A stretch of DNA of 64,000 nt from CAVTPU01 sp963736695 (GTDB lineage: Bacteria; Actinomycetota; Actinomycetes; Mycobacteriales; Micromonosporaceae). The stretch covers positions 806,001 to 870,000 of the forward strand of contig CAVTPU010000004.1 in NCBI GenBank assembly GCA_963736695.1, in the 5' to 3' direction. Below, piece by piece: positions 1-9,490 of this stretch. The notes beneath the pieces were generated by a model, which saw only the letters and a program-made list of their open reading frames with translations, was not told the DNA's origin and searched no databases. The number at the start of each line of letters is the position of its first letter. Positions within the stretch are counted from its first letter, which is position 1. The position numbers and the translations under genes are program-made.

Positions 1-1
1 C

Positions 2-3000
2 ATCGATGTGAAGGTGTCCGGTTCCCGCGCCCGCGCCTACCGGCTCACATACACCATGAGCGCCACGACCGGCCGGTCACTGCTGTCGAGCGTTCGACGG
101 TTCGGCACCAACGCCACCCTCGACGCGAGCGGTGCGATCACCGGGGGAAGCTCCCTCTCCCCGATCTCGCTGAGCTATCGGGCCGACACGAAAGTGTTTA
201 CCACTAAACCCGAGTTTCCCGACTGGTGTTACGCGAGCAGCTTGTTCGGGACGGGCGACTTCAACGGCGACGGCATCGGCGATCTGTGGTGCTATGACTG
301 GCACAACGGCTCGAACATGTCGTGGGTGGCGTTGGGCAACGGCTCTGGCGGATTCACCCCCGCGCCAGCCTTCCAAGACTGGTGCTACAACAAACTGGAC
401 TTCGGCGCCGGCGACTTCAACAACGACGGCAAGGACGACCTGTGGTGCCACGGCACCAGCAGTGGCATGGTCGAATACGCGATCGGCAACGGGTCCGGTG
501 GATTCACCGCCATGCCCGCCAACACCTTGCCATTCAACTTCTGCCCGGTCCGCGACGGCAGTCGGATGATCGGCGACTTCGGCACCGGCATCTTCGGTGC
601 CGACAATCATGAAGGCTTCTGGTGCCATCTGCGGGGTTTCTGGACCAGCACCGTGCTGCCCCAGAAACTGACCTTGTATAGCCCCTGCGGGATGACGTCG
701 CCTTTCGGTAGCGGTGACTTCGACGGCGACGGCAAGACTGAGTTCTGGTGCTTCGCACCGGGCGGCACGACCGGCCCGCACGTGGCACTATCGGAGAAGG
801 CAACCAACGATGGAGCCATCTCCACCGTGCCGACCGGCGCGAAGTGGTGTGCGGCCGGAGCCGATGTCGGCACCGGCGACTTCAACGGCGACGGCCGCAT
901 GGACATCTGGTGCCGCGTCAAGACCACAGGCAGCACACAGGTTTTCTTGTCGGATGGGACCTTCCGATTCCGTGTCGCGCACTCGCTCACCGGCTGGTGC
1001 GCCAGCACGACCGCCCAATTCGGCGTCGGAGACTTCAACGGCGACGGCAAAGACGATCTGTGGTGCCACGACCCGGCGACCGCGAAGACGTGGGTAGCCA
1101 CCTCGAACGCCGGCTCATCCGGCTTCACCGCCAGCACCATGACGATGACGTCATGGTGTGGCTCCACCGCCCGGGTCGGCGTCAGCGATTTCAACGGCGA
1201 CGGCAAGAGCGACTTCTGGTGCCACAGTTCGACCGGGGCGGGGCGCAGCACATGGCTCGCCACCTCCGGCACACTGGGCTCTGGCGACGTGCTCACCAAC
1301 GTGACTAACGAGATGGGCGGGCAGACCCAGATCACCTACAAGCCGATGACGTCCTGGCCGACCGGTGCCATCGAATCAGGCCTTCAGGCCGCGGTGGGAC
1401 CGCTCCTGACAGTGTCACGGGTGCGGGTCGGTGACGGGCGAGGACTGTGGACCGACACCAGCTACGCCTACCAAGCCGGGCGGTGGGACCCCGCCGAACG
1501 ACGTTTCCTCGGCTTCAAGACGGTGACCGCGACCGACTCCAGTGGCGCGAAGTCGGTCACCGCCTTCGCGGTCGCCGCCGGCTACCAGACCGGCCGAATG
1601 ATGAAAGTGCAACGTTTCTCAGCCGCGGGTGTGCTGCTCGAGCAGGCGACCGCGTCCTACACCAACACCGCCGCCGGTGGGGTCTTCACTTCCGTGCTGC
1701 ACTCGAAGACCCACGCGTGGTGCCAAGGGGTCGGCACGTGTCAGACCACCCGAACCGATTATCGGACCTACGACACCTACGGCAACGTCACCGACTCACT
1801 CTTCTATGGCGACACCGCGGTGGCGAGCGACGACACCACAGTGCTGACCACTTTCGACTACGTCACCGGCTCCTATCTGGTGAACCGTGCGCTGAGCGTG
1901 ACGACGCTGGCTGGGTTGGGCTCGACCGGCAGCCGACTCAAACGGCTGGAGTTCAGCTATTCCGCGGCTGGCGATCCGATCGTCGCAAAGACGTGGCTGG
2001 ACACCACCAACACGATGATCTCCGTATCGACGGATTACGACTCCTACGGCAACAAGATCAAGGCCGTCAACGAGTCCGCTGGCGTGACCGGCTACGCCTA
2101 CGACGCCACCTACCACATGTATCCCGTTCGTGAATGCCGCACTGACGCGGCGTGTGACGCGGATACCTGCGCCGCGACGGGCGTGCTGTGCACCGTCCGT
2201 ACCTGGAACATGGTTTTGGGGTTGCCCACGTCGCACCGTGACGCCAACAGCAAGACCACCTCATGGTCCTATGACGCGTTCGGCCGGATAAAGCTGGAGA
2301 CCCGCCCCGACACCGGCACCACCACCACGACCTATGTGAACTGGGGCAACCCGGCCACCCAATATGTGCAGACGGCTATATCGGACGGCACCACCAACGA
2401 TCTGTGGAGCCGCACCTACGTCGACGGTCTCGGCCGCACCGTCAAGACAGTCTCCGAGCCGGACCACACCGTACTCACCGTCTACAACGCGCAAGGCCAA
2501 GTGGAGAAGGTCAGCAACCCCTACACGGGAACGGCCACCCCGCAATACACCTCGTTCGGCTATGACGCGGTGGGCCGACAGGTTCGGGTCACCCACCCCG
2601 ACGGCACCGCCGCAACCGCCACCTACAGCGTGCTCACCACCGCCAAAGACACCGACTTCGGCACCGCGAAACTGATCCAAACCTCATGCGACGAGCTCGG
2701 AGTGTGTCGACGGGTCGGCTTCGGCGGGCAGGACAACCCGGTCGTCACCGTCGAGTGGAGCGGTGTCGGAGTCGGCGACGGCACCGAATATCGCACCCGC
2801 ATGACCTATGACCGCCTCGGCCGCCCCACCAAGACCACCGACGCGGTCGGCAACGTCACCTCGACGACGTGGGACTCGCTCGGCCGCAAGACCGCGCTCA
2901 CCGACCCCGACTCCGGCTCCTGGACCTACGGGTACGACGAGGCGGGGCACCTGACCTCGCAAAAGGACGGCGCCGGTCACACCATCACGTTCCAGTACGC

Positions 3001-5047
3001 CGACCCGCTCGGCCGGATCACCACACGCAAGTCCGGCACTACAGTGCTCGCCACCTACCGCTACGACCAGACCGGTCACGGTGCTGGGCTGGGTCAGATG
3101 ACCAGCATGACCGACCTCTCCGGATCAACCTCGTGGTCGTACGACTCGATGGGCCGAGCGACCACGACCAGCCGGACCATCAGCGGCACCACCCACACGG
3201 TGTCACAGTCCTTCGACACCGCCGGCCGGCTCGCGTCGGTGACCTACCCCGACAACGAGTCCGTCAGCTACGGCTATGGCGCTGACGGTTGTGTGACCAG
3301 CGTCGGCGGTTATGTCACCAGCGCGACGTGCAGCCCGACGTCGACGAGTCAGACTCTCGGCAACGGCGTGGTCCTCACCCAAGCCCTTGATCCGAAGCGC
3401 GGGTGGATGACGACCAACACCGCCACCTACGGCACAACGGTGTTGCAGAACGAGGCTTACACCTACTTCGGCAACGGCAAACTCAAGACGAAGACCTCCG
3501 ACGACACCGCCGACCAGTGGAGCTACACCTACGACAACCTCGGCCGGCTCACCGCCGCGACCAACACCACCAATACGGCGTTCAGCAGTTCCTATTCGTT
3601 TGATGAGGTCGGCCGGATGCTGACCGGGACAGGCATCGGCACGATGACCTACCCGGCGGTCGACGGTGGGCACGCGCACGCCCCGAGCAAAGTCGGGACG
3701 GTCGCCAACACCTACGACGGGGCCGGCAACCTTCGCGGCGACGGCACCGCGACCTACACCTACGACACCCTCAACCAGTTGGCGAGCACCACCGTCGGCA
3801 CGGCGACCACGAGCTACGCCTATGACGGGCTCGGCACCAGAGTCAAAGCCGGCGCGACCAGCTTTGTCGAGGTGGGCGGACATCTGCTCTACCAATACAA
3901 CGCCACGAGCAAGACGGGCACCAAGTTCTACTACTACGGTGACCAGCGGGTCGCCGCCAAGACTGGCAGTTCGGTGCTCTACTACGTGCCTAACCATCTC
4001 GGCGGACCGCACCTGACTCTCAACGCCTCACGAGCCGTGGTGTCAAAGGCGGTCTACAGTCCGTTCGGCAAGACACTGTCGCGCACCGGCACATCGGCAG
4101 ACCCCTACCGTCAGGCTGGCGACTACCTCGACACCGCGACCGGGCTCTATCAGCGGGGCATCCGAGATCAAGACGCGGACCGCGGCTGGTTCACCACCCC
4201 CGACCCGAGCCAGCACGTCGACGTCACCGCACCCCAAACCCTCAACCGATATTCGTACGCCCTCGGCGACCCGATCAACTATGTCGACCACACCGGGCAG
4301 TCGGCTATCTTCTGGGCGACTGTGCAGAAGTTGACAGGCGCTTTCGACCCCGCCACTGAGAGCATCACCGCGAGCGTCAACGTCGGCAACGTGACCTTGT
4401 CGCACACCATCAACCCCAACGTCGGCAACGAGAGCTGGGGGGCGAGCGTCAAGCTCGCTCAGATGGGCATCGCGAGCCTGACCGGCAAGACATCCGCCGA
4501 ATTCACCAAGGGAGGCACCGAATTCGACAGTGTCTCCGCGGGTGTCGGCATGAAGGCCGGTGTGGACGGGCTCGAAGGCAAGCTCACCTCAGGCATCAAG
4601 TTCACCTTCGACGAGAGCGGCAACCTGGTCTCCCACACCACCAGCACCGCCGAGGTGAAGATCATGGAGGTCATCGACCAGACCTGGACCCTCTATGAAT
4701 CGGGTGATGTCGTCTGGGGTGAATACGACCCGCTCGGCCCTGACGGAGTCGAAAGGATCGGTCGCATCACTCCCCCCGACGTCTACTCGCAGAAGGACTA
4801 CAGCAAAGCCTTCAGCGACGAGGAGTTGGCGAAGTCAGCGGCGAGTCGCGCGAACGACAAAGCCATACGGCAGATCGGCAAGGGCTACTGGGGCTATGGC
4901 TCTTGGGGACCGGGGGCTGGATTATCTCTCCACGGCTTCAGCTATGGCCTCGGCCTCGATTCGTTCAACGTCTGGGGCACCAGCTTCGGCACCTTCGGCC
5001 CCACCGGATTTGTCGACATCTTGCCGATCGTCCACCGGTGGCGCTGA
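2..5047 (+). CDS. FG-GAP/RHS-repeat surface or secreted polymorphic toxin-like protein (5' end cut by window)
   Basis: The reading frame is open at the window edge, so the N-terminus (signal peptide, SpvB-like start) is missing; at least 1,680 residues remain. Residues about 60-420 hold repeated FG-GAP/VCBS units with calcium-type loops of the form DFNGDGxxDLWC, each followed by a Trp-Cys pair, so the propeller may be disulfide-tied. Residues about 430-1400 are YD/RHS repeats (YDxxGR, TxYxYD). The RHS core ends near residue 1420 with DPINYVDHTGQ, the usual boundary before a variable tip. The last ~240 residues are Gly/Ser/Thr-rich and end in FVDILPIVHRWR; I do not recognise this tip. RHS shells normally encapsulate and release a C-terminal effector used in competition. 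Effector function here is inference; no cognate immunity gene is obvious downstream. A strong hairpin follows the stop. Confidence 0.93.
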   Translation: MDVKVSGSRARAYRLTYTMSATTGRSLLSSVRRFGTNATLDASGAITGGSSLSPISLSYRADTKVFTTKPEFPDWCYASSLFGTGDFNGDGIGDLWCYDWHNGSNMSWVALGNGSGGFTPAPAFQDWCYNKLDFGAGDFNNDGKDDLWCHGTSSGMVEYAIGNGSGGFTAMPANTLPFNFCPVRDGSRMIGDFGTGIFGADNHEGFWCHLRGFWTSTVLPQKLTLYSPCGMTSPFGSGDFDGDGKTEFWCFAPGGTTGPHVALSEKATNDGAISTVPTGAKWCAAGADVGTGDFNGDGRMDIWCRVKTTGSTQVFLSDGTFRFRVAHSLTGWCASTTAQFGVGDFNGDGKDDLWCHDPATAKTWVATSNAGSSGFTASTMTMTSWCGSTARVGVSDFNGDGKSDFWCHSSTGAGRSTWLATSGTLGSGDVLTNVTNEMGGQTQITYKPMTSWPTGAIESGLQAAVGPLLTVSRVRVGDGRGLWTDTSYAYQAGRWDPAERRFLGFKTVTATDSSGAKSVTAFAVAAGYQTGRMMKVQRFSAAGVLLEQATASYTNTAAGGVFTSVLHSKTHAWCQGVGTCQTTRTDYRTYDTYGNVTDSLFYGDTAVASDDTTVLTTFDYVTGSYLVNRALSVTTLAGLGSTGSRLKRLEFSYSAAGDPIVAKTWLDTTNTMISVSTDYDSYGNKIKAVNESAGVTGYAYDATYHMYPVRECRTDAACDADTCAATGVLCTVRTWNMVLGLPTSHRDANSKTTSWSYDAFGRIKLETRPDTGTTTTTYVNWGNPATQYVQTAISDGTTNDLWSRTYVDGLGRTVKTVSEPDHTVLTVYNAQGQVEKVSNPYTGTATPQYTSFGYDAVGRQVRVTHPDGTAATATYSVLTTAKDTDFGTAKLIQTSCDELGVCRRVGFGGQDNPVVTVEWSGVGVGDGTEYRTRMTYDRLGRPTKTTDAVGNVTSTTWDSLGRKTALTDPDSGSWTYGYDEAGHLTSQKDGAGHTITFQYADPLGRITTRKSGTTVLATYRYDQTGHGAGLGQMTSMTDLSGSTSWSYDSMGRATTTSRTISGTTHTVSQSFDTAGRLASVTYPDNESVSYGYGADGCVTSVGGYVTSATCSPTSTSQTLGNGVVLTQALDPKRGWMTTNTATYGTTVLQNEAYTYFGNGKLKTKTSDDTADQWSYTYDNLGRLTAATNTTNTAFSSSYSFDEVGRMLTGTGIGTMTYPAVDGGHAHAPSKVGTVANTYDGAGNLRGDGTATYTYDTLNQLASTTVGTATTSYAYDGLGTRVKAGATSFVEVGGHLLYQYNATSKTGTKFYYYGDQRVAAKTGSSVLYYVPNHLGGPHLTLNASRAVVSKAVYSPFGKTLSRTGTSADPYRQAGDYLDTATGLYQRGIRDQDADRGWFTTPDPSQHVDVTAPQTLNRYSYALGDPINYVDHTGQSAIFWATVQKLTGAFDPATESITASVNVGNVTLSHTINPNVGNESWGASVKLAQMGIASLTGKTSAEFTKGGTEFDSVSAGVGMKAGVDGLEGKLTSGIKFTFDESGNLVSHTTSTAEVKIMEVIDQTWTLYESGDVVWGEYDPLGPDGVERIGRITPPDVYSQKDYSKAFSDEELAKSAASRANDKAIRQIGKGYWGYGSWGPGAGLSLHGFSYGLGLDSFNVWGTSFGTFGPTGFVDILPIVHRWR

Positions 5048-5052
5048 CACAC

Positions 5053-5082
5053 GGTGGGTGAGCTGATGTCAGCTCACCCACC
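5053..5082 (+). terminator. hairpin terminator after the RHS gene
   Basis: A perfect 12-bp inverted repeat (GGTGGGTGAGCT / AGCTCACCCACC) with a 6-nt loop starts six bases after the RHS stop. There is no T-run after it, which is common for actinobacterial intrinsic terminators. Confidence 0.8.
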
Positions 5083-5927
5083 ACCACCCCTCGCCAATAT
5101 CACGAACCGGTCCGCCGCGGTCACCATCCGCGGTAGAGATGCTGGCGTCCTCCACCAAACTTTGTCGGACATGTCCGACATTCGAAGCGCCGGCTCTCTG
5201 TGCCAGCGTTTCGTGTTGAGATCAAGTCGCTTATCGGTTGGTGCTCCGAGGTTGTCCGTATTGCCCGGCGCGAACCACTCCCCTGGCCTAAGGCGGCCGT
5301 GGGAGCGGCCACGGTATATGCGGCGCCGAGAGTCCGTAGGACGTCTTGCCGGCCCTGACATCCCACGCACATTGAGCGAGTACCTCCTCAACCCCGCACA
5401 CCCGAGCGGTTCGCGGCACGATGGACTGCTGACCCTCAACGCCCGTACCGAAAATCACCGAGTAGACGACGCGAGCGTGGCGAGCGCGACGCGGCTATAT
5501 GAGGACACCGCAGGCAATGGCTTCCGGGCGCGAACGTCGAGAGGGACAACGGCTGGGGCTGGTTGATGTGACACTCGCAATCCAGCCATCCGAGGCGTAG
5601 TAGGCGTCGCCGACGGCACCGCCAGGACAGTCGAGACCCGGGCCCAGTCTCGCCGGTTCCGTGATCGCCGCGATCATGGCAGGCTGATCGCCTTCTGGAA
5701 ATCGTTTGTGTCGTAGGCCGCGCCTTCGTAGATTGCCGGTACCCCTTCGCAGCGAAGACAGAGGACGAACCGCGTGACCGCGCCTGCTCTTTAGACCTGA
5801 CACTTTCCTCCGCGCATCTGCAGGCCGACGCCTCGTCGGTCCTGCCGGGCTGCCCTCGTGCGCCCGTTCATGCAGCGATTGAGGCCGCGCGCTATCGGCC
5901 TCGTGCCAGGTCTTCAGAGAGATCACC
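5083..5927. other. long intergenic region; no supported gene
   Basis: About 850 bp without a convincing coding region: open frames exist on both strands but have Arg/Pro/Ser-biased composition and match nothing I recognise. The only clear structure is the 18-bp palindrome at 5163-5180. An immunity gene for the RHS tip would be expected here, and none can be named. Confidence 0.5.
5163..5180. promoter_or_regulatory. 18-bp perfect palindrome
   Basis: TGTCGGACATGTCCGACA is its own reverse complement over 18 bp, the form expected of a dimeric repressor site. No start codon with a good ribosome binding site lies close by, so its target is unknown. Confidence 0.5.
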
Positions 5928-6497
5928 ATGTCATCAGAACCTCATATTGTGCTGCCCTGGACCGTTCGCCGGACCAGGTTGCCTCTGCTGTCGGTGCGGT
6001 GCGTGGACTGCCCATCGAGGTTGGCCACCACGGGCAAGGGCAGATTCCGCGTCAACGCCAACGGCAAGCTGCTGGACGTGTGGCTATTGGTCCGTTGCCT
6101 GTCCTGCGATCGGACGAGCAAGTTCACCGTGCATGAGCGCGCGACGGTCAGATCCCTCGCTCCGGCATTGCTCGACGGCTACCACGACAACGATCCGGGG
6201 CTCGTCGCGGCCACGCTGCTCGACCCCCAGTTTGCTCGACGCCATGGGCTTGCCCTCGATTGGCAGGGAGCCTGGCAGCTGGACGCTGCAACTGCACGAC
6301 TCGACGACGCGTGGCCATGGCAAGTGGCGGTCGACTTCGAGGATCCGGTGCCACTACGCCCTGACCGGCTCATCTCGCACGGGCTCCGTCTCAGCCGAAA
6401 CGAGGTACTGCGACGGATCAAGTGCGATATTTCGCTGCGCCGCCCCACGAGCACCGGATTCACTTTCATTGTGTTGACCACGGGCTCGACGAAGTGA
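5928..6497 (+). CDS. DUF1062 family protein
   Basis: 189 residues. The first half has the family hallmarks: two Cys pairs (CVDC near residue 25 and CLSC near residue 58) suggesting a zinc knuckle, and the conserved stretch FRVNANGKLLDVWLL between them. The remainder is a helical region ending in a basic tail. Length agrees with the family. The molecular role of DUF1062 is unknown; a nucleic-acid-associated zinc protein is only a guess. It stands alone and is followed by a strong hairpin at 6565-6598. Confidence 0.85.
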   Translation: MSSEPHIVLPWTVRRTRLPLLSVRCVDCPSRLATTGKGRFRVNANGKLLDVWLLVRCLSCDRTSKFTVHERATVRSLAPALLDGYHDNDPGLVAATLLDPQFARRHGLALDWQGAWQLDAATARLDDAWPWQVAVDFEDPVPLRPDRLISHGLRLSRNEVLRRIKCDISLRRPTSTGFTFIVLTTGSTK

Positions 6498-6564
6498 TCT
6501 GCCCTCCAGAAGCTGAGAGTCACAGCCGCCGGCAGCCCTGAATTCCACTAGCGAGAATCGGGGT

Positions 6565-6598
6565 CCGGGGGCGCAGGACAGCTCGTATGCGCCCCCGG
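6565..6598 (+). terminator. hairpin terminator after the DUF1062 gene
   Basis: An 11-bp perfect inverted repeat (CCGGGGGCGCA / TGCGCCCCCGG) with a 12-nt loop, 67 bp past the DUF1062 stop. Confidence 0.75.
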
Positions 6599-6910
6599 TT
6601 CCGGCCAACATCCAACGCGTTGCCGATTGGACAGATTCGGCTTTATCAGGCGCCCTCAACTCGGCAAATCCGGTAAACGCACGAGTGTAGGCCCGTGCGC
6701 CGTAGTCGGCTCGTTCGCTCGGCCGCCGGCGCCTGTGCTCGGTGTCGGGTAACTGTCCCTACAGCATGCGTATGCGGCCGCGCGTCACGCGGCAAACGGA
6801 CCGGTCGTTTAACTGTTGGACGAGGCAGTCATTGCGGACGTTGGAGCGCCGTGAACCGTGGCAAGCATCGGGTAACGCCGTTTAGGCTTCGCCAGCCGGG
6901 AACGGTTCCC

Positions 6911-7036
6911 ATGTCCGAAGAGGACCACCGAAAAGCCGTTACCGCGCTCTCCTCGATGATCCAGGACTGGTGGCTGCACGAGCGCGACCCCGACCGATCA
7001 TCTCCCCAAGCGGAGGCCGACACGACGGGCGGGTAA
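6911..7036 (+). CDS. 41-residue acidic helical ORF, possible integrative-element accessory
   Basis: The peptide starts MSEEDHRKAVTALSSMIQDWW and ends in a polar tail. It resembles the short helical orphan proteins carried by actinobacterial integrative elements, which suits the recombinase remnant just downstream on the other strand. There is no strong ribosome binding site. I assign no function; it may be a fragment. The surrounding 6.6-7.15 kb holds nothing else I can support. Confidence 0.4.
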   Translation: MSEEDHRKAVTALSSMIQDWWLHERDPDRSSPQAEADTTGG

Positions 7037-7157
7037 GACGCCTACCGGCGACACCGACGTACGGCCGGCACGGTCACATCGGGCCCCTGAGCTGTGCAAA
7101 CGCGGTTTGGATTCTGCCACGTATCGCCCACACCGGTCAGAGTGACTAGCTGAGTGA

Positions 7158-7700
7158 CTACCCCTGTTCGTCGGGCCGGTTCTCATCGGCGAAGATGCGA
7201 TCCATGACGACCGCCCCGCCGAGCAACACCAGGCGCAACTGGTGCCGGTAGACCTTCTCCGTCACCGAAGTGCCAGCATGCCCACACAGGTCCGCGATGT
7301 CCTCCAACGGCACGCCACTATCGGAGAGCACCGACACGAAACTGTGCCGCAACTCGCGCGGCGTCCACGCCGTTCGATCCAGCCCGGCGTCATCGATGAC
7401 CTTCCGGAACGCGCGACGCACATTGCCCGCGAGCGGTTGCGTGCCGACCTTCGTCGCGAAGACCAGGCCGAGATCCTGCCACGCCTCCCCCGCCCCTTCC
7501 CTGTCCTGCCCCTGCTGCTCCCAGTGAAGGTTCAGCGCGTCGAGGCGTACCGAGCCCCGGCGTGATGTAGAGCCGCGAGACCGTCTCATAGGTGGCATAG
7601 GTCGTCGCTCCAGGACGGCGCCGGACGGGCCCGATGTCTCCATCAAACCCGGGCATTGGCGCCCGGCACCGGATCGTGGGCCCGCAGGTGGAGTAACTGT
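7158..7700 (-). pseudogene. tyrosine recombinase/integrase remnant
   Basis: The readable 3' part carries the catalytic C-terminal domain: RELRHSF (Arg-x-x-His box), LCGHAGT (second His/Gly box) and VYRHQL with the nucleophilic Tyr. The sequence upstream is broken. A core-binding segment (ATTYATYETVSRLYITPGLG) lies near 7555-7640 in a different frame, and the first catalytic Arg and most of the N-terminal half are missing. This is a decayed phage- or ICE-type integrase. Intact members are about 380-450 residues; under half remains. The short repeated GTGACTA motifs near 7140-7160, next to the stop, may be attachment-site debris, but no att repeat pair can be proven. Confidence 0.8.
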
Positions 7701-7757
7701 GATCCACGCTGGTGAAACCCAAACCAACAGTCGCTCTTGTCCCCTTATCATGAAAGT

Positions 7758-8582
7758 ATGCCAAGAAGCAGACAAAAGCGGGAGGTAGTCTCTTCATCGG
7801 ACAATCCGAATGACGAACGCCGTGCGGTGGCCATCCAACGAGAGGCCGGAGTCGGCATCGGGCACGAGTTGCGCCATCAGGGCGCCCGCATTCTGGGATA
7901 TCTGGAACTGCTGAAAGACGAGGACCCCGGCCCATTGAACTCCGATCAGGCCGCAATGCTGGCCACCGTGGAGTTCGAGTCCCGCCGGTTGCTCACTCTG
8001 AGCCAAGAACTCCTGCTTATGGTCGAACTGGCGAGGGGCATTCTCGCTCCGGATTCCCGGCCAGTGGCGGCCGGCACGCTGGTCACCACCGCGATCGAGG
8101 ACTGCGATTGGGCAGCCGCAGAACGGGAAACCACGTTGCAGCAGCGAACCGAACCCGACGTATGGCTAAACGGCGACCTCGACCTGCTGCGGGTCCTTGT
8201 CAGCAGGGTCATCACGAACCTGGTCACACTAACCGAACGGCGTGGCTCGATCGATATCCACGCCTACCCGGAAGATCACGGCGTGGCCATCACTGTGACC
8301 GGCAGACCGGTGACGCTTCCGAATGACCAACCTGGCCCGCTGCTAACCCGACACCTGCATCCCACGGTGCGCTCCGACACATCGGTGCCGGCTCGGACCT
8401 ATGGCAAGACTTTCGTTGAGCAGTTGACCGCCCTGCATGGCGGGCGCGTTGAGGTCGGCACCAGCGACAACCAAACCGCCTGGGTACGCCTGCACCTGCC
8501 GACCATTGCGCCCGAGGCTGGGGCGGCTGACCAGCACCGCACCCACCAACCGGTACCCGTCAAAGGAAGGCAGGCCGACTGA
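7758..8582 (+). CDS. degenerate sensor histidine kinase
   Basis: 274 residues from the ATG at 7758 (a TTG seven codons earlier is possible). Soluble, with no transmembrane segments. Residues about 30-100 form a HisKA-like dimerisation helix pair with the phosphoacceptor box GIGHELRHQ. Residues about 100-255 align with a HATPase fold: LVSRVITNLV provides the N box and YGKTFVEQLTALHGGRVEV the end of the domain. The G1 Asp box is missing (VTGRPV in its place) and the G2 loop is unrecognisable, so ATP binding may be weak or lost. The stop overlaps the start of the response regulator (TGATG), so the two are translationally coupled. It could act as a scaffold or phosphatase rather than a kinase; that is inference. 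Confidence 0.8.
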   Translation: MPRSRQKREVVSSSDNPNDERRAVAIQREAGVGIGHELRHQGARILGYLELLKDEDPGPLNSDQAAMLATVEFESRRLLTLSQELLLMVELARGILAPDSRPVAAGTLVTTAIEDCDWAAAERETTLQQRTEPDVWLNGDLDLLRVLVSRVITNLVTLTERRGSIDIHAYPEDHGVAITVTGRPVTLPNDQPGPLLTRHLHPTVRSDTSVPARTYGKTFVEQLTALHGGRVEVGTSDNQTAWVRLHLPTIAPEAGAADQHRTHQPVPVKGRQAD

Positions 8583-8956
8583 TGACCAGCGTTCTCGTTG
8601 TCGACGATGACCCGGGCATCCTGGCCCTGGTTTCCTACAAACTCTCCAGTTCGGGGTTCGAGGTGGAGACGGTACCCAGCGGCGAGGCCGCGTTGGATCG
8701 GGTCACGACGAACCCGCCGGCGCTGGTACTGCTGGACGTCCTGATGCCCGGCCTTTCCGGGCTAGAGGTGCTGCAGCGGATCCGGTCGCGGGACGAGACC
8801 GCCCGGCTTCCGGTGATCATGCTCACCGCCAAAGCCCAGGAGTCCGACGTCGAACGGGGATTCGAACTCGGCGCCGACGAGTACGTCGTCAAGCCGTTCA
8901 GCCCCCGGGAACTGGTCAGCCGTGTCAACGCAGTGCTGGGCCGTACGAGAGGCTAA
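8582..8956 (+). CDS. single-domain response regulator (CheY-like receiver)
   Basis: 124 residues with a complete receiver domain and no output domain. Visible: the acidic DDD cluster at residues 8-10, the phospho-acceptor Asp in LLDVLMPG (near residue 54), the Thr of MLTAKA and the Lys of VVKPFSP. It is coupled by a one-base overlap to the kinase-like gene. As a stand-alone receiver it probably passes its signal by protein contact or a phosphorelay, not by DNA binding. Confidence 0.93.
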   Translation: MTSVLVVDDDPGILALVSYKLSSSGFEVETVPSGEAALDRVTTNPPALVLLDVLMPGLSGLEVLQRIRSRDETARLPVIMLTAKAQESDVERGFELGADEYVVKPFSPRELVSRVNAVLGRTRG

Positions 8957-8961
8957 ACCCG

Positions 8962-9144
8962 ATGGTCGGCCTGTTGCGGGAGCACTGTTAGGCACTCGCA
9001 GTACTGGAGCGCAACGGCAGCGGGGACGAGTGGGCGATCGTGTTCACTGCGGACGGCGCATTCATTCGAGTGTTCGACCACGAGTCACACATGACTAGCG
9101 ATAGGCTGTTTTCTATGGGTGGGAGCAGTGGGTCGATCACGTGA
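8962..9144 (+). pseudogene. remnant of a small actinobacterial protein of unknown function
   Basis: The frame begins MVGLLREHC, hits a TAG at 8989-8991, then resumes with LERNGSGDEWAIVFTADGAF and FIRVFDHESHM before degenerating. From memory this pattern belongs to a small conserved actinobacterial family in which the text is continuous, so the stop looks like a mutation. Function unknown. Confidence 0.5.
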
Positions 9145-9490
9145 CGACCGCTTCTATTGTACATTTGTACTGCTCCCACCGGTGACCGCTTCTCGGTTGG
9201 ACATGTGATCACCCGTCGGCGGGTTTGGGCGATGATGGCCAGCTCCAACGGCGAGGCGCCCCGATCGTCGCGCAGCAGCCGAGCCCACCCCCGCCCGCAC
9301 ACGACGGCGGACTAAGCCAACGATTTGTCTACTGTGGAGTGCCATCGTCGCTCGGGTACGTCGTACTCGACCACGCGAGCGAGATGCACCCGCTCCTTGT
9401 CGACGTCGTCTCCGCGGCGGGCGGCTTCGAGCGGCGCGTCGCGGGGTGGGCAGAGCCGTTGCCAGCACTTGTCGTATTGAGCTAGTCGGC
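9145..9490. other. intergenic region without a supported gene
   Basis: About 350 bp. A minus-strand stretch near 9250-9300 reads RDDRGASPLELAII, reminiscent of a TadE-type pilin N-terminus, but it is not in a usable gene. Nothing else is evident. Confidence 0.4.

Noticed and set aside
3203..4012. Long minus-strand open frame inside the RHS gene
   Set aside because: Shadow from high GC third positions; RHS repeats are clear on the plus strand.
5054..5566. 170-codon frame after the RHS stop, possible immunity gene
   Set aside because: It starts inside the terminator hairpin and has no family-like sequence or ribosome site.
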